Shown here piece after piece: positions 43,021 through 51,779 of a stretch of DNA of 64,000 nt; position 1 is the first letter of the stretch, and each line of letters opens with the position of its first letter. The position numbers and the translations under genes were made by a program. The notes beneath the pieces were generated by a model. That model saw only the letters and a list, made by a program, of their open reading frames with translations, was not told the origin of the DNA and did no database searches. Source of the stretch: JAWHTC01 sp032586155 (GTDB lineage Bacteria > Pseudomonadota > Alphaproteobacteria > Rhodobacterales > Rhodobacteraceae); NCBI RefSeq assembly GCF_032586155.1, contig NZ_JAWHTC010000003.1:372001-436000 (forward strand), in the 5' to 3' direction.

Positions 43021-44279
43021 TTTTCCAACCTGTCGATCATGGATTGGGTGATCAGGCAGATGCCACTCTCGGTTCTGCGGAACCGCGCACTATCCTGCTC
43101 GGGATCTTCACCCACAACAAGACCTGCAGGGATTTTCACCGACCGATCGATCACCACGTTTTTCAGGCGTGCGCCGCGCCCGATCTCGACATAGGGCATC
43201 GCGATGACACCGGTCAGTTCGGCGTAGGAATTGGCGCGCACGCCGGTGTGCAGCAGGCAGTTGGTCAGGCGCGAGCCGGAAATGATGCAGCCGCCCGAGA
43301 CCATGGAGGACACGGCCATGCCGCGACGATCTTCTTCATCGTGGATGAATTTTGCCGGCGGGGTGATTTCGGCGTAAGTCCAGATCGGCCAGCTTTGTTC
43401 ATAAAGATCAAGCTCGGGCTCGAAATCCGTCAGGTCGATATTGGCCTGCCAGAAGGCATCGATCGTTCCAACATCGCGCCAGTAGGGGCTCTGCTCTTTC
43501 GTGCTTGTCACGCAGGACCGGCTAAAGGGGTGAGCATAGGCTTTGCCACCGGCAACGAGCGCCGGAATGATGTTCTTGCCGAAATCATGCTCTGACGTGT
43601 CCGACGCGGCGTCTTTGCGCAACAAATCGATCAGAAACTCGGTCTTGAAAACGTAAATCCCCATGCTGGCCAGCGATTGCTCGGGGTCGCCGGGCATTTG
43701 CGGCGGATCGGCAGGTTTTTCGACGAATTCGAGAATACGGTCGTTTTCGTCAACCGCCATGACACCAAAGGCACTTGCCTCTTTGCGCGGCACTTCGATA
43801 CAGCCGACGGTCACATCCGCGCCGGTTTCGACGTGTTGCTTCAGCATCAGCGAGTAGTCTTGCTTGTAGATATGATCCCCGGCCAGAATCAGGATGTATT
43901 TCGGGGCGTATCCCTCAATAATATCAATGTTTTGCGTGACGGCATCTGCGGTTCCCAGATACCAGTGTCCTTCGTCGACGCGCTGTGACGCGGGCAGGAT
44001 ATCAAGCGACTCGTTTCGTTCCGCCCGGAAGAAGCTCCAACCGCGTTGCAGATGGCGGATCAGGCTGTGCGCCTTGTATTGGGTGGCCACCCCGATCCGG
44101 CGAATGCCCGAGTTGACGGCATTGGACAGGGCAAAGTCGATGATCCGGGCCTTGCCGCCGAAATAGACCGCCGGCTTGGCGCGAATATCGGTAAGCTCTT
44201 TCAGACGACTGCCGCGACCACCCGCAAGAACGAATGCCATTGTTTCACGTGCCAGTTGATGTGTGGAAACGTTTTCCAT
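43017..44279 (-). CDS. glgC: Glucose-1-phosphate adenylyltransferase
   Basis: Makes ADP-glucose, the committed step of glycogen synthesis, and is usually allosterically regulated by glycolytic intermediates. I take the ATG at 44279 with CTGGAGAAGACC upstream, giving 420 residues; a longer frame has no site. Visible blocks are AFVLAGGRGSRLKELT, AKPAVYFGGKARIIDFALSN, WYLGTADAVTQN and EFVEKPADPP, followed by a left-handed helix domain. It is the first gene of the operon; the divergent ROK gene starts 289 bases away. Confidence 0.96.
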   Translation of the reverse strand: MENVSTHQLARETMAFVLAGGRGSRLKELTDIRAKPAVYFGGKARIIDFALSNAVNSGIRRIGVATQYKAHSLIRHLQRGWSFFRAERNESLDILPASQRVDEGHWYLGTADAVTQNIDIIEGYAPKYILILAGDHIYKQDYSLMLKQHVETGADVTVGCIEVPRKEASAFGVMAVDENDRILEFVEKPADPPQMPGDPEQSLASMGIYVFKTEFLIDLLRKDAASDTSEHDFGKNIIPALVAGGKAYAHPFSRSCVTSTKEQSPYWRDVGTIDAFWQANIDLTDFEPELDLYEQSWPIWTYAEITPPAKFIHDEEDRRGMAVSSMVSGGCIISGSRLTNCLLHTGVRANSYAELTGVIAMPYVEIGRGARLKNVVIDRSVKIPAGLVVGEDPEQDSARFRRTESGICLITQSMIDRLEK

Positions 44280-44445
44280 GGTCTTCTCCAGTTTGCGAGC
44301 GAGCAACCCGCCCTTGACGATGATGATCGCCGGACCCTTGCAGTGTGGTCCCAGCGATAGAGGTTCCGCAGTCTCGCGCCCAGCCTTTGAGCGCATTTAC
44401 TCCGGAAGATGTCGAATGAGCCCAGAATCCAAGCTCTCGACGGCT

Positions 44446-44474
44446 AGAAACCCGATTCACCCCTCGCTTGTCAA
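44446..44474 (-). promoter_or_regulatory. Candidate glgC promoter
   Basis: On the minus strand a perfect TTGACA (44474-44469) is followed 17 bases later by GTTTCT (44451-44446), a weak -10. The -35 lies inside one arm of the ROK palindrome, so repressor binding would block the promoter. Confidence 0.4.
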
Positions 44475-44506
44475 TAATTAAATCTATCTTATTTATTTAT
44501 TGACAG
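44468..44506. promoter_or_regulatory. Probable ROK operator between glycogen and sugar operons
   Basis: A 16-base inverted repeat: TTGTCAATAATTAAAT (44468-44483) and ATTTATTTATTGACAG (44491-44506), identical in 14 of 16 positions, seven bases apart. The AT-rich arms are like those bound by NagC/Mlc/XylR-type ROK proteins. Each arm includes the TTGACA box of one of the two divergent promoters. A second small palindrome, GATTCG-A-CGAATC, lies at 44507-44519. Confidence 0.65.
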
Positions 44507-44528
44507 GATTCGACGAATCGAGGATTGT
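44500..44528 (+). promoter_or_regulatory. Candidate promoter for the ROK-frk-gap operon
   Basis: TTGACA (44500-44505), a 17-base spacer holding the GATTCGACGAATC palindrome, then GATTGT (44523-44528) as a poor -10. The start codon of the ROK gene is 40 bases on. Confidence 0.4.
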
Positions 44529-44567
44529 AGCCTTCAGAACGGACACGTAATCCAAGCAGGGAACCCC

Positions 44568-45794
44568 ATGCTGCAAGCAACCCGCAATACCAATGACAAT
44601 GGCGTACCGACGGTCAGCCCGACCGCACGCGGTTCGAATCAAAGCGGGATGCGCGCCTATAATGAGCGCCTGGTTCTGTCGCTGATCCGCCAGACCGGCC
44701 CGATGGCCAAAGCCGAGATTGCCCGCAAGACCGGCCTTTCCGCTCAGACGGTTTCGGTGATCATGCGCGCGCTGGAAACCGACGGTCTGCTTCAGAAGGG
44801 TGAGCCAGTGCGTGGCAAGGTTGGGCAACCATCCGTACCCATGGCGCTTGATCGCGACGGGGCCTTCTTTCTTGGCCTCAAGGTCGGACGGCGCAATGCG
44901 GAACTCGTGCTCACGGACTTTCTGGGCCAAGTAAAGTTTTGCGCCCGCCAGTCGCACGACCAACCCACACCCGATGGCATCGTCGCTTTTGCACAGGAAG
45001 CGATTGATCAGTTCTTCGAGCAGTTGCCCGAGGCACATCGCCCGCGCGTGGCTGGGATGGGCATTGCCTTGCCATTTCGGCTTTGGGATTGGGTCAGTCA
45101 ACCGGGGGAGGATACGGCCGGTCTTGAGGCCTGGCGTGATCGCGACATCTCGGCTGACATCGGTGCGACCCGCGATTTCCCGGTTTTTCTGTGCAATGAC
45201 ACGTCCGCGGCCTGCGGCGCTGAGCTGGTGTTTGGGTCGCAGGATAAACCGCACGATTTCCTCTACTTTTATGTCGGTTACTTCATCGGTGGTGGTCTGG
45301 TTCTGGACAACACGCTGTTCACCGGCAAGAGCGGCAATGCGGCTGCGTTAGGGTCAATGCCGATCCTGTCGTCGGATCGCGTCCCGTGCCAATTGGTGGA
45401 CGTTGCGTCGCTGGTGTCCCTGGAATCCATTGTTCACGAACACGGCTGCAACAGTGAGGTGATCTGGGGGTCGTTAGACGAATGGGCGCTTCCTCGTGAC
45501 GTCATGAACCACTGGCTGGACCAGGCGGCGAGCGGATTGGCGCAGGCCATCGTGTCGTCGACCTGCCTGATCGATTTCCGCAGCGTCCTGATCGACGGCT
45601 GGATGCCAGCAGCGGTTCGGGCGGATCTGGTCGAACGTACCGCCCGGCAATTGCGCGAACTCTCGGTTCCCGGGATCGATTTCCCCGAGGTTCGGGAAGG
45701 TACAATCGGCGGCGATGCCAAAACCTTGGGGGCGGCGAGCCTGCCGCTCTCGGAGCGGTTTCTGGTCGACCGCACAGCATTCTTGAAGGGCTGA
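44568..45794 (+). CDS. ROK-family transcriptional regulator
   Basis: A 408-residue repressor of the NagC/Mlc/XylR type. The N-terminal winged helix is at about 35-80 (LIRQTGPMAKAEIARKTGLSAQTVSVIMRALETDGLLQKG). A ROK sugar-kinase-like domain follows, with VFLCNDTSAACGAELVFG and GYFIGGGLVLDNTLFTG. The usual zinc-binding CxCG cluster and a clear ATP loop are not evident, so sensing of a sugar rather than kinase activity is likely. Its position between glgC and the frk-gap-zwf-edd-eda-pgi genes suggests control of both; the ligand is unknown. Confidence 0.88.
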   Translation: MLQATRNTNDNGVPTVSPTARGSNQSGMRAYNERLVLSLIRQTGPMAKAEIARKTGLSAQTVSVIMRALETDGLLQKGEPVRGKVGQPSVPMALDRDGAFFLGLKVGRRNAELVLTDFLGQVKFCARQSHDQPTPDGIVAFAQEAIDQFFEQLPEAHRPRVAGMGIALPFRLWDWVSQPGEDTAGLEAWRDRDISADIGATRDFPVFLCNDTSAACGAELVFGSQDKPHDFLYFYVGYFIGGGLVLDNTLFTGKSGNAAALGSMPILSSDRVPCQLVDVASLVSLESIVHEHGCNSEVIWGSLDEWALPRDVMNHWLDQAASGLAQAIVSSTCLIDFRSVLIDGWMPAAVRADLVERTARQLRELSVPGIDFPEVREGTIGGDAKTLGAASLPLSERFLVDRTAFLKG

Positions 45795-45797
45795 CAC

Positions 45798-46724
45798 ATG
45801 ATACTTTGCTGCGGAGAAGCTCTTATCGATATGATCCCGACGCCGACCGCGTCCGGCCCGGACGGGTTCGTGCCGCATAGCGGTGGCGCGGTGTTCAACA
45901 CGTCGATCGCCCTTGGGCGGCTGGGGGTGCAAACCGGCATGCTGACGGGGATGTCAAACGACATGTTCGGCCAGCAACTGGTGGATGGGCTCAAAGCCAG
46001 CCATGTGGATGTTTCGCAGGTGGTGACTTCAAGCCGTCCCACGACGCTTGCCTTTGTGCGTCTGGTCGATGGCCATGCCACTTACGATTTTTACGACGAA
46101 AACTCCGCCGGTCGCATGCTTGCGCTCAAGGATATGCCAGTGCTTCCAACAGAAGTGACCGCGCTTTACTTTGGTGGCATCAGCCTGGCCTGCGAACCCG
46201 GCGCAGATGCCTATGCGGCCTTGCTCGAACGCGAAGGGCAAAAGCGGGCGGTCATGCTTGATCCGAACATCCGCCCGAGCTTTATTCGTGACATCGATCA
46301 CTACCGGACGCGTCTTGACCGCATGATTGCGCTCTCGGATATCGTCAAGGTGTCCGACGAAGACCTCAACTGGATTTTGCCGTCCCCTCTGTCGCTGCAA
46401 GAGAAGGTCGAAACCCTGCTGGACAAGGGCCCTTCGGTCGTCATCCTGACGCGTGGCGGCGAAGGCGCGACCGGATTCCTTGCCAATGGTGGTGAGGTTC
46501 AGGTTCCAGCACTGAAAGCCAAGATCACCGATACGGTCGGGGCAGGTGATACCTTCAATGCGGGTGTACTGGCCAAACTCTCGGAGTTGGGTCAGCTTCA
46601 CAAGCCCGGTCTGGCCGAACTTTCCCTGGATGTATTAAGCGAAGCCCTTGCGCATGGCGCCCGTGTTGCGGCGGTCACCGTCTCGCGGGCCGGCGCCAAC
46701 CCACCCTGGGCCGGAGAACTCTAA
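45798..46724 (+). CDS. frk: PfkB-family fructokinase
   Basis: Phosphorylates fructose, probably to fructose 6-phosphate, with ATP. The 308 residues show PfkB features: an N-terminal GEALIDMIP with the sugar-binding SGGAVFNTSIALGRLG, and the C-terminal signature ITDTVGAGDTFNAGVLAKL, which holds the catalytic Asp and anion hole. It follows the ROK gene after three bases. Mannitol and sorbitol dehydrogenases in the same window would supply fructose, which fits this assignment. Confidence 0.85.
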   Translation: MILCCGEALIDMIPTPTASGPDGFVPHSGGAVFNTSIALGRLGVQTGMLTGMSNDMFGQQLVDGLKASHVDVSQVVTSSRPTTLAFVRLVDGHATYDFYDENSAGRMLALKDMPVLPTEVTALYFGGISLACEPGADAYAALLEREGQKRAVMLDPNIRPSFIRDIDHYRTRLDRMIALSDIVKVSDEDLNWILPSPLSLQEKVETLLDKGPSVVILTRGGEGATGFLANGGEVQVPALKAKITDTVGAGDTFNAGVLAKLSELGQLHKPGLAELSLDVLSEALAHGARVAAVTVSRAGANPPWAGEL

Positions 46725-46747
46725 TCGCAACTTAATCTCAAGGTGCT

Positions 46748-46775
46748 TTCAACTTCTTAATGTTAGCGCTATCAG
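46748..46775 (+). promoter_or_regulatory. Candidate gap promoter with LacI-like palindrome
   Basis: TTCAAC (46748-46753), a 16-base spacer and TATCAG (46770-46775). Between the boxes is TGTTAGCGCTATCA (46761-46774), centred on TAGCGCTA and symmetric in 12 of 14 bases, a form typical of LacI-family operators. gap and the genes after it may therefore have a second control point. Confidence 0.4.
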
Positions 46776-46817
46776 TACCCCGGGGGGCAACCCCGCAACC
46801 ACGCAAAGGACATGACA

Positions 46818-47849
46818 ATGACCCTCAGGATTGCAATCAACGGTTTTGGACGCATCGGCCGCGGTGTTCTGCGCGCCTTGGTTGAAAGTGGTGAAACCGA
46901 CATCGAAATCGTCGCCATAAACGACCTGGCGCCGCCGCAAAACATTGCGCACCTGCTGAAATACGACAGCGTGCACGGTCGACTTGGTGTGCCGGTTCTG
47001 GTCGATGATGACCAATTGCGCGTGGGCGAGCACAGCATTCGCCTGACGGCCATTCGCAACCCCGAGGACCTGCCGTGGCAGGATGTCGATATCGCTTATG
47101 AATGCACCGGCCTCTTCACTGATCGCGAGGCGGCGGCCCGGCATCTTCAGAATGGCTCGAAACGGGTGCTGATCTCGGCACCGGGCAAAAATGCCGACAA
47201 GACCGTGGTTTACGGCGTCAATCATCGCGATTTGACCGCTGATGACGTGATCGTCTCGAATGCGTCCTGCACCACCAACTGCCTTGCCCCGGTGGCATTG
47301 GTCCTGGATCGCGAATTTGGCATCAAGACCGGTTACATGACGACAATTCACGCTTTCACCGGTGACCAGCCCAGCCATGACACCAATCACAAGGATCTCT
47401 ATCGCGCACGGGCAGCCTCGATGTCGATGGTGCCGACCTCGACTGGTGCGGCGCGGGCAATCGCGTTGGTGCTGCCGCGTTTGGAGGGCAGGCTGGAAGG
47501 GTCTGCGGTTCGGGTCCCAACACCGAACGTGTCGATGGTAGACCTGTGTTTCATGCCGGAACGCCCGGTCACCCGCGATGAGATCAACGCCGCCGTCGCC
47601 AAGGCCGCGGCGCATGAACTGGCCGGTGTCCTGTCCTTTGAAGAGGACCCCCTGGTGTCGATCGATTTTAACCACGACCCGCATTCTTCGTGCTTTGCCG
47701 CAGCCCAGACCACGGTAACCCAAGAAGGGATGGTGCGCGTCGTTAGCTGGTATGACAATGAATGGGGCTTTTCGAACCGCATGATTGATACCGGTCGCAT
47801 CATGGGCGCGCTGCTTCAAACCGCCGCCCCTCTGAAACTGGCAGGCTGA
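46818..47849 (+). CDS. gap: Glyceraldehyde-3-phosphate dehydrogenase
   Basis: Oxidises glyceraldehyde 3-phosphate to 1,3-bisphosphoglycerate in the lower half of the ED route. I take the ATG at 46818, seven bases from AAAGGA, over the one at 46812; this gives 343 residues. The Rossmann motif is INGFGRIGRG, the catalytic cysteine is C151 in NASCTTNCLAP, and SWYDNEWGFSNRM closes the domain. Asp36 after strand 2 (AINDLAPP) suggests NAD rather than NADP. Its place beside zwf and edd suggests a catabolic isozyme. Confidence 0.94.
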   Translation: MTLRIAINGFGRIGRGVLRALVESGETDIEIVAINDLAPPQNIAHLLKYDSVHGRLGVPVLVDDDQLRVGEHSIRLTAIRNPEDLPWQDVDIAYECTGLFTDREAAARHLQNGSKRVLISAPGKNADKTVVYGVNHRDLTADDVIVSNASCTTNCLAPVALVLDREFGIKTGYMTTIHAFTGDQPSHDTNHKDLYRARAASMSMVPTSTGAARAIALVLPRLEGRLEGSAVRVPTPNVSMVDLCFMPERPVTRDEINAAVAKAAAHELAGVLSFEEDPLVSIDFNHDPHSSCFAAAQTTVTQEGMVRVVSWYDNEWGFSNRMIDTGRIMGALLQTAAPLKLAG

Positions 47850-47853
47850 ACTC

Positions 47854-49302
47854 ATGGTTTCGCGCGTCATTCCCGTTGACCCCTTCGATCTCGTCATCTT
47901 CGGTGCCACGGGTGATCTTGCCCGTCGCAAGATCCTGCCGGGTCTGTTTCACCGTTTCATGGTGGGTCAAGTGCCCGGAACGGCCCGCATCATTGGGGCC
48001 GCGCGGTCTGAATACGACCAACAGGCATTTCGTGACATGGTGCGCGACAACCTGACGGAATTTGCCACAAAGGCCGCCAAACAAACCGAGTTGGTCGAGC
48101 AGTTTCTGGACATGATCGTCTATGTTCGAGTCGATGCCACCGGAAATGACGGCTGGTCTGACCTGGCCGCTGCCTTGCGAAGCGACGTTGTGCGCGCCTT
48201 TTATCTTTCGGTGACGCCGTCCCTTTTCGGGGCCATTGGGGCAAAACTGCACGCCAATGACATTGCCACCCCAGACAGTCGCATCGTGGTGGAAAAACCC
48301 TTCGGCCACGATCTTGAAACCGCCCGCGCGTTGAACGCGGACTTGCGGCGGAACTTTGAAGAAAACCAGATTTATCGCATCGACCATTATCTCGGCAAAG
48401 AAACCGTGCAGAACCTCATGGCGCTGCGCTTTGCCAATTCCCTGTGGGAGCCGCTGTGGAATTCAACCCATATCGACCACGTGCAGATCACTGTGGCCGA
48501 GAGCCTTGGGGTCGAGGGGCGCGGCGAATATTACGACCGCTCAGGCGCGATGCGCGACATGGTGCAAAACCACTTGATGCAGCTCTTGTGTCTGACCGCG
48601 ATGGAGCCGCCCTCAAAGTTTGAGCCGAACTCGGTGCGTGACGAAAAGGTCAAGGTGATCGAGGCGCTGGAGCCTGTCGATCTGGCCGATATCGTGCGCG
48701 GACAATATCGCGATCGCGATGGCGATGGCAGTTATCGCGATCACGCAGGCAACCCCAACAGCCGCACCGAAAGCTTTGTCGCCATGAAGGTCAAGATTGG
48801 CAACTGGCGCTGGGCCGGCACGCCGTTCTACCTTCGCACGGGCAAGAAATTGCGCGGGCGCAGCTCGGAAATTGCCGTTGTGTTCCGCGATCCGCCGCAC
48901 ATGATTTTTCCCAAGATGGAAGGCCGTCGTGGCAATGCGTTGATCATTCATCTGCAACCGGATGAAGGTATCACCCTGCGCAATACCATCAAGGAACCCG
49001 GTCCGGGCGGGATGCGTCTGGCCGAGGTGACGCTCGACATGACTTTCGCCGACGCGCTGGACCAGCATGCCGAACCGCAGGATGCCTATGAGCGCCTGAT
49101 CATGGATGTGATCCGGGGTGATCAGACTCTGTTCATGCGCGGCGACGAGGTTGAAGCCGCATGGGCCTGGGCCGACCCGATCATCACCGGATGGGAAGAT
49201 GCCCGGCTGACCCCCGCAGGGTATGACCCGGGCGGATCGGGCCCCGAAGACGCGCTGATGCTGTTGCACCGCGAAGGCCGCCGCTGGCGCGAAATAGGCT
49301 GA
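47854..49302 (+). CDS. zwf: Glucose-6-phosphate 1-dehydrogenase
   Basis: Oxidises glucose 6-phosphate to 6-phosphogluconolactone, feeding the ED pathway and making NADPH. The 482 residues carry FGATGDLARRKILPGLF at the coenzyme site and the active-site signature RIDHYLGKETVQNL. It follows gap after four bases. No pgl (lactonase) gene lies in this cluster, although many zwf-edd operons include one. Confidence 0.96.
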   Translation: MVSRVIPVDPFDLVIFGATGDLARRKILPGLFHRFMVGQVPGTARIIGAARSEYDQQAFRDMVRDNLTEFATKAAKQTELVEQFLDMIVYVRVDATGNDGWSDLAAALRSDVVRAFYLSVTPSLFGAIGAKLHANDIATPDSRIVVEKPFGHDLETARALNADLRRNFEENQIYRIDHYLGKETVQNLMALRFANSLWEPLWNSTHIDHVQITVAESLGVEGRGEYYDRSGAMRDMVQNHLMQLLCLTAMEPPSKFEPNSVRDEKVKVIEALEPVDLADIVRGQYRDRDGDGSYRDHAGNPNSRTESFVAMKVKIGNWRWAGTPFYLRTGKKLRGRSSEIAVVFRDPPHMIFPKMEGRRGNALIIHLQPDEGITLRNTIKEPGPGGMRLAEVTLDMTFADALDQHAEPQDAYERLIMDVIRGDQTLFMRGDEVEAAWAWADPIITGWEDARLTPAGYDPGGSGPEDALMLLHREGRRWREIG

Positions 49303-49313
49303 AAGGCTAATCC

Positions 49314-51122
49314 ATGACACTTCACCCAACCCTCGAGCGTGTCACAGCGCGCATAATCGAACGTAGCCACGCCACGCGAAAGCCCTATCTCGACCGGATG
49401 GAGGCCGCGCGCATCAAGGGCCCGGCCCGCGCTCATCTATCGTGCAGCGGACAGGCGCATGCCTCTGCGGCATCCGGCAGGGACAAGGATGCGCTGACCA
49501 CCGGAACGGCGGGCAATCTCGGAATTGTCACCGCCTATAACGATATGCTTTCGGCGCATCAGCCCTATGAACGTTACCCCGGTATGATCCGCGATGCCGC
49601 GCGCGCGGTGGGCGGTACGGCACAGGTTGCGGGCGGTGTTCCGGCGATGTGCGACGGTGTCACCCAGGGTGAGGCCGGGATGGAGCTTTCGCTGTTCTCG
49701 CGCGATGTGATAGCACTGGCTGCCTCGGTCGCGCTTAGCCACAACACGTTTGATGCTGCCGTGTTCCTTGGGGTCTGCGACAAGATCGTGCCAGGCCTTG
49801 TCATCGCCGCACAGGCCTTTGGGCATCTGCCTGCCGTTTTCCTGCCCGCCGGACCGATGGAAAGCGGACTGGCCAATGACGAAAAGGCCAAAGTGCGCCA
49901 GAAGTTTGCCACCGGAGAGGTGGGCCGCGATGCGCTCATGGCTGCCGAGATGGGTGCCTATCATGGCCCCGGCACCTGCACGTTCTACGGCACCGCCAAC
50001 ACCAACCAGATGCTGATGGAATTCATGGGCTTGCACCTGCCCGGTGCAAGTTTCGTTCCACCCCAGGGCGCGCTGCGTGATGCGCTGACGGCCGAAGGCG
50101 CCAAACGTGCCCTATCGCTCAGCGCGCTTGGCAACACCTATACCCCGGTCAGCGCCATATTGGACGAACGTGCCTTTGTGAACGGCATGGTCGGGCTTAA
50201 CGCCACCGGCGGGTCGACCAACCTTCTGATCCACCTGATCGCGATGGCGCGCGCGGGCGGTATCATTCTGGATTGGCAGGATTTTTCAGAAATATCCGAC
50301 GTCACGCCCTTGTTGACGCGGGTCTATCCCAACGGGTTGGCGGATGTGAATCATTTCCATGCGGCAGGCGGTCTGGGGTATCTGATCGGCCAGTTGCTTG
50401 CGGCCGGCCTGCTGCATCCCGACACGCAGACCGTGGCCGGAGTGGGGCTGGCGCGTTACACCGCCGAGCCGAAGCTGAAGAACGGAGAGCTTGTCTGGGA
50501 AGACGGTGCAGGCATCAGCCTTAACGAAAAGATCCTGCGCCCTGCGAGTGATCCCTTTCAGCCCACTGGCGGTTTGAAACGTATGAGCGGCTCCATGGGC
50601 ACCGCCGTGATGAAGGTTTCCGCCGTCGCGCCCGCGCATCACGTGGTCGAGGCCCCGGCCCGTGTCTTTGCCGATCAGGGCGAGGTGAAAACCGCGTTCA
50701 AAGCGGGCGAATTGACTGGTGATGTCGTGGTCGTCGTGCGTTTTCAGGGGCCCAAGGCCAACGGCATGCCCGAGTTGCACAGTCTTACCCCGCTCCTGTC
50801 GATCCTGCAGGGCAAGGGTTTGAAGGTGGCGTTGGTCACCGATGGCCGCATGTCCGGCGCTTCTGGCAAGGTGCCCGCCGCGATCCATGTTTCGCCCGAA
50901 GCCGTTGATGGTGGGCCAATTGCCCGCGTCCGGGATGGTGACATGGTTCGTGTTGATGCCACCACCGGAGCGCTCGATATCCTGGCCGAAGGGGTTGACG
51001 TCCGCCCCAATGCAACCGCAGACCTCTCGGCCGGGCAGTCCGGCACTGGGCGTGAACTGTTTGCCACATTCCGCAACACGGTCGGCTCTGCCACGGCCGG
51101 CGCGTGTATCTTCGGAGATTGA
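49314..51122 (+). CDS. edd: Phosphogluconate dehydratase
   Basis: Dehydrates 6-phosphogluconate to KDPG, the first committed ED step; an IlvD/Edd-family iron-sulfur enzyme. The 602 residues contain FLGVCDKIVPGLVIAAQ and GTCTFYGTANTNQMLMEFMG with cluster cysteines, NATGGSTNLLIHLIAMAR, and near the C terminus VTDGRMSGASGKVPAAIHVSPEA. It follows zwf after 11 bases with GAAAGG before the ATG. Confidence 0.96.
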   Translation: MTLHPTLERVTARIIERSHATRKPYLDRMEAARIKGPARAHLSCSGQAHASAASGRDKDALTTGTAGNLGIVTAYNDMLSAHQPYERYPGMIRDAARAVGGTAQVAGGVPAMCDGVTQGEAGMELSLFSRDVIALAASVALSHNTFDAAVFLGVCDKIVPGLVIAAQAFGHLPAVFLPAGPMESGLANDEKAKVRQKFATGEVGRDALMAAEMGAYHGPGTCTFYGTANTNQMLMEFMGLHLPGASFVPPQGALRDALTAEGAKRALSLSALGNTYTPVSAILDERAFVNGMVGLNATGGSTNLLIHLIAMARAGGIILDWQDFSEISDVTPLLTRVYPNGLADVNHFHAAGGLGYLIGQLLAAGLLHPDTQTVAGVGLARYTAEPKLKNGELVWEDGAGISLNEKILRPASDPFQPTGGLKRMSGSMGTAVMKVSAVAPAHHVVEAPARVFADQGEVKTAFKAGELTGDVVVVVRFQGPKANGMPELHSLTPLLSILQGKGLKVALVTDGRMSGASGKVPAAIHVSPEAVDGGPIARVRDGDMVRVDATTGALDILAEGVDVRPNATADLSAGQSGTGRELFATFRNTVGSATAGACIFGD

Positions 51123-51125
51123 TCC

Positions 51126-51779
51126 ATGACCCTTTCGCCCAAAGACTCCAGCCTGCTGACACGCGAGGTCTGTTCGCTTGCCCCAATCGTCCCCGTGCTT
51201 GTCATCGAAGATGTCACCACCGCCCGTCCGCTGGCCGAGGCGCTGGTTGCCGGGGGCCTGCCTGCGCTGGAAGTCACTTTGCGCACACCCGCGGCGCTTG
51301 ACGCCATCCGCATCATGTCTGACGTGACCGGGGGACATGTCGGCGCAGGCACGTTGATCACACCGGACGATGTGCGCGCAGCGAAAGAGGCCGGGGCCAC
51401 CTTTGGTGTGTCGCCCGGGGCCACCGACGCGTTGCTTGCCGCCTGCGAGGCGGAAGACCTGCCATTGCTGCCCGGAGCCGCAACCGCCAGCGAAGCCATG
51501 CGCCTGTTGGCGCGCGGCTATGACATGCTCAAGTTCTTTCCGGCCGAGGCCTCGGGCGGCGCACCGGCGCTCGAAGCCATTGGCGCGCCGTTGCCGCAAA
51601 TTACGTTCTGTCCAACCGGCGGCGTCAGCCCGGCCAATGTGCAATCTTATCTCGATCTGCCCAACGTGATCTGCGCAGGCGGCAGCTGGGTTGCCCCAAA
51701 AGACCTTATCGACCATCAGGACTGGGCCGGGATCGAGAGGTTGGCTCGTGAAACCGTCAAGCTTGGAGCAGCCCGTTGA
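51126..51779 (+). CDS. eda: KDPG aldolase
   Basis: Splits KDPG into pyruvate and glyceraldehyde 3-phosphate, completing the ED pathway; it may also act on 4-hydroxy-2-oxoglutarate. The 217 residues form a class I aldolase barrel: the catalytic Glu is in PALEVTLRTPAAL, the Schiff-base lysine in DMLKFFPAEASGG, and the phosphate loop in CPTGGVSPAN. It overlaps pgi by four bases. Confidence 0.96.
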   Translation: MTLSPKDSSLLTREVCSLAPIVPVLVIEDVTTARPLAEALVAGGLPALEVTLRTPAALDAIRIMSDVTGGHVGAGTLITPDDVRAAKEAGATFGVSPGATDALLAACEAEDLPLLPGAATASEAMRLLARGYDMLKFFPAEASGGAPALEAIGAPLPQITFCPTGGVSPANVQSYLDLPNVICAGGSWVAPKDLIDHQDWAGIERLARETVKLGAAR

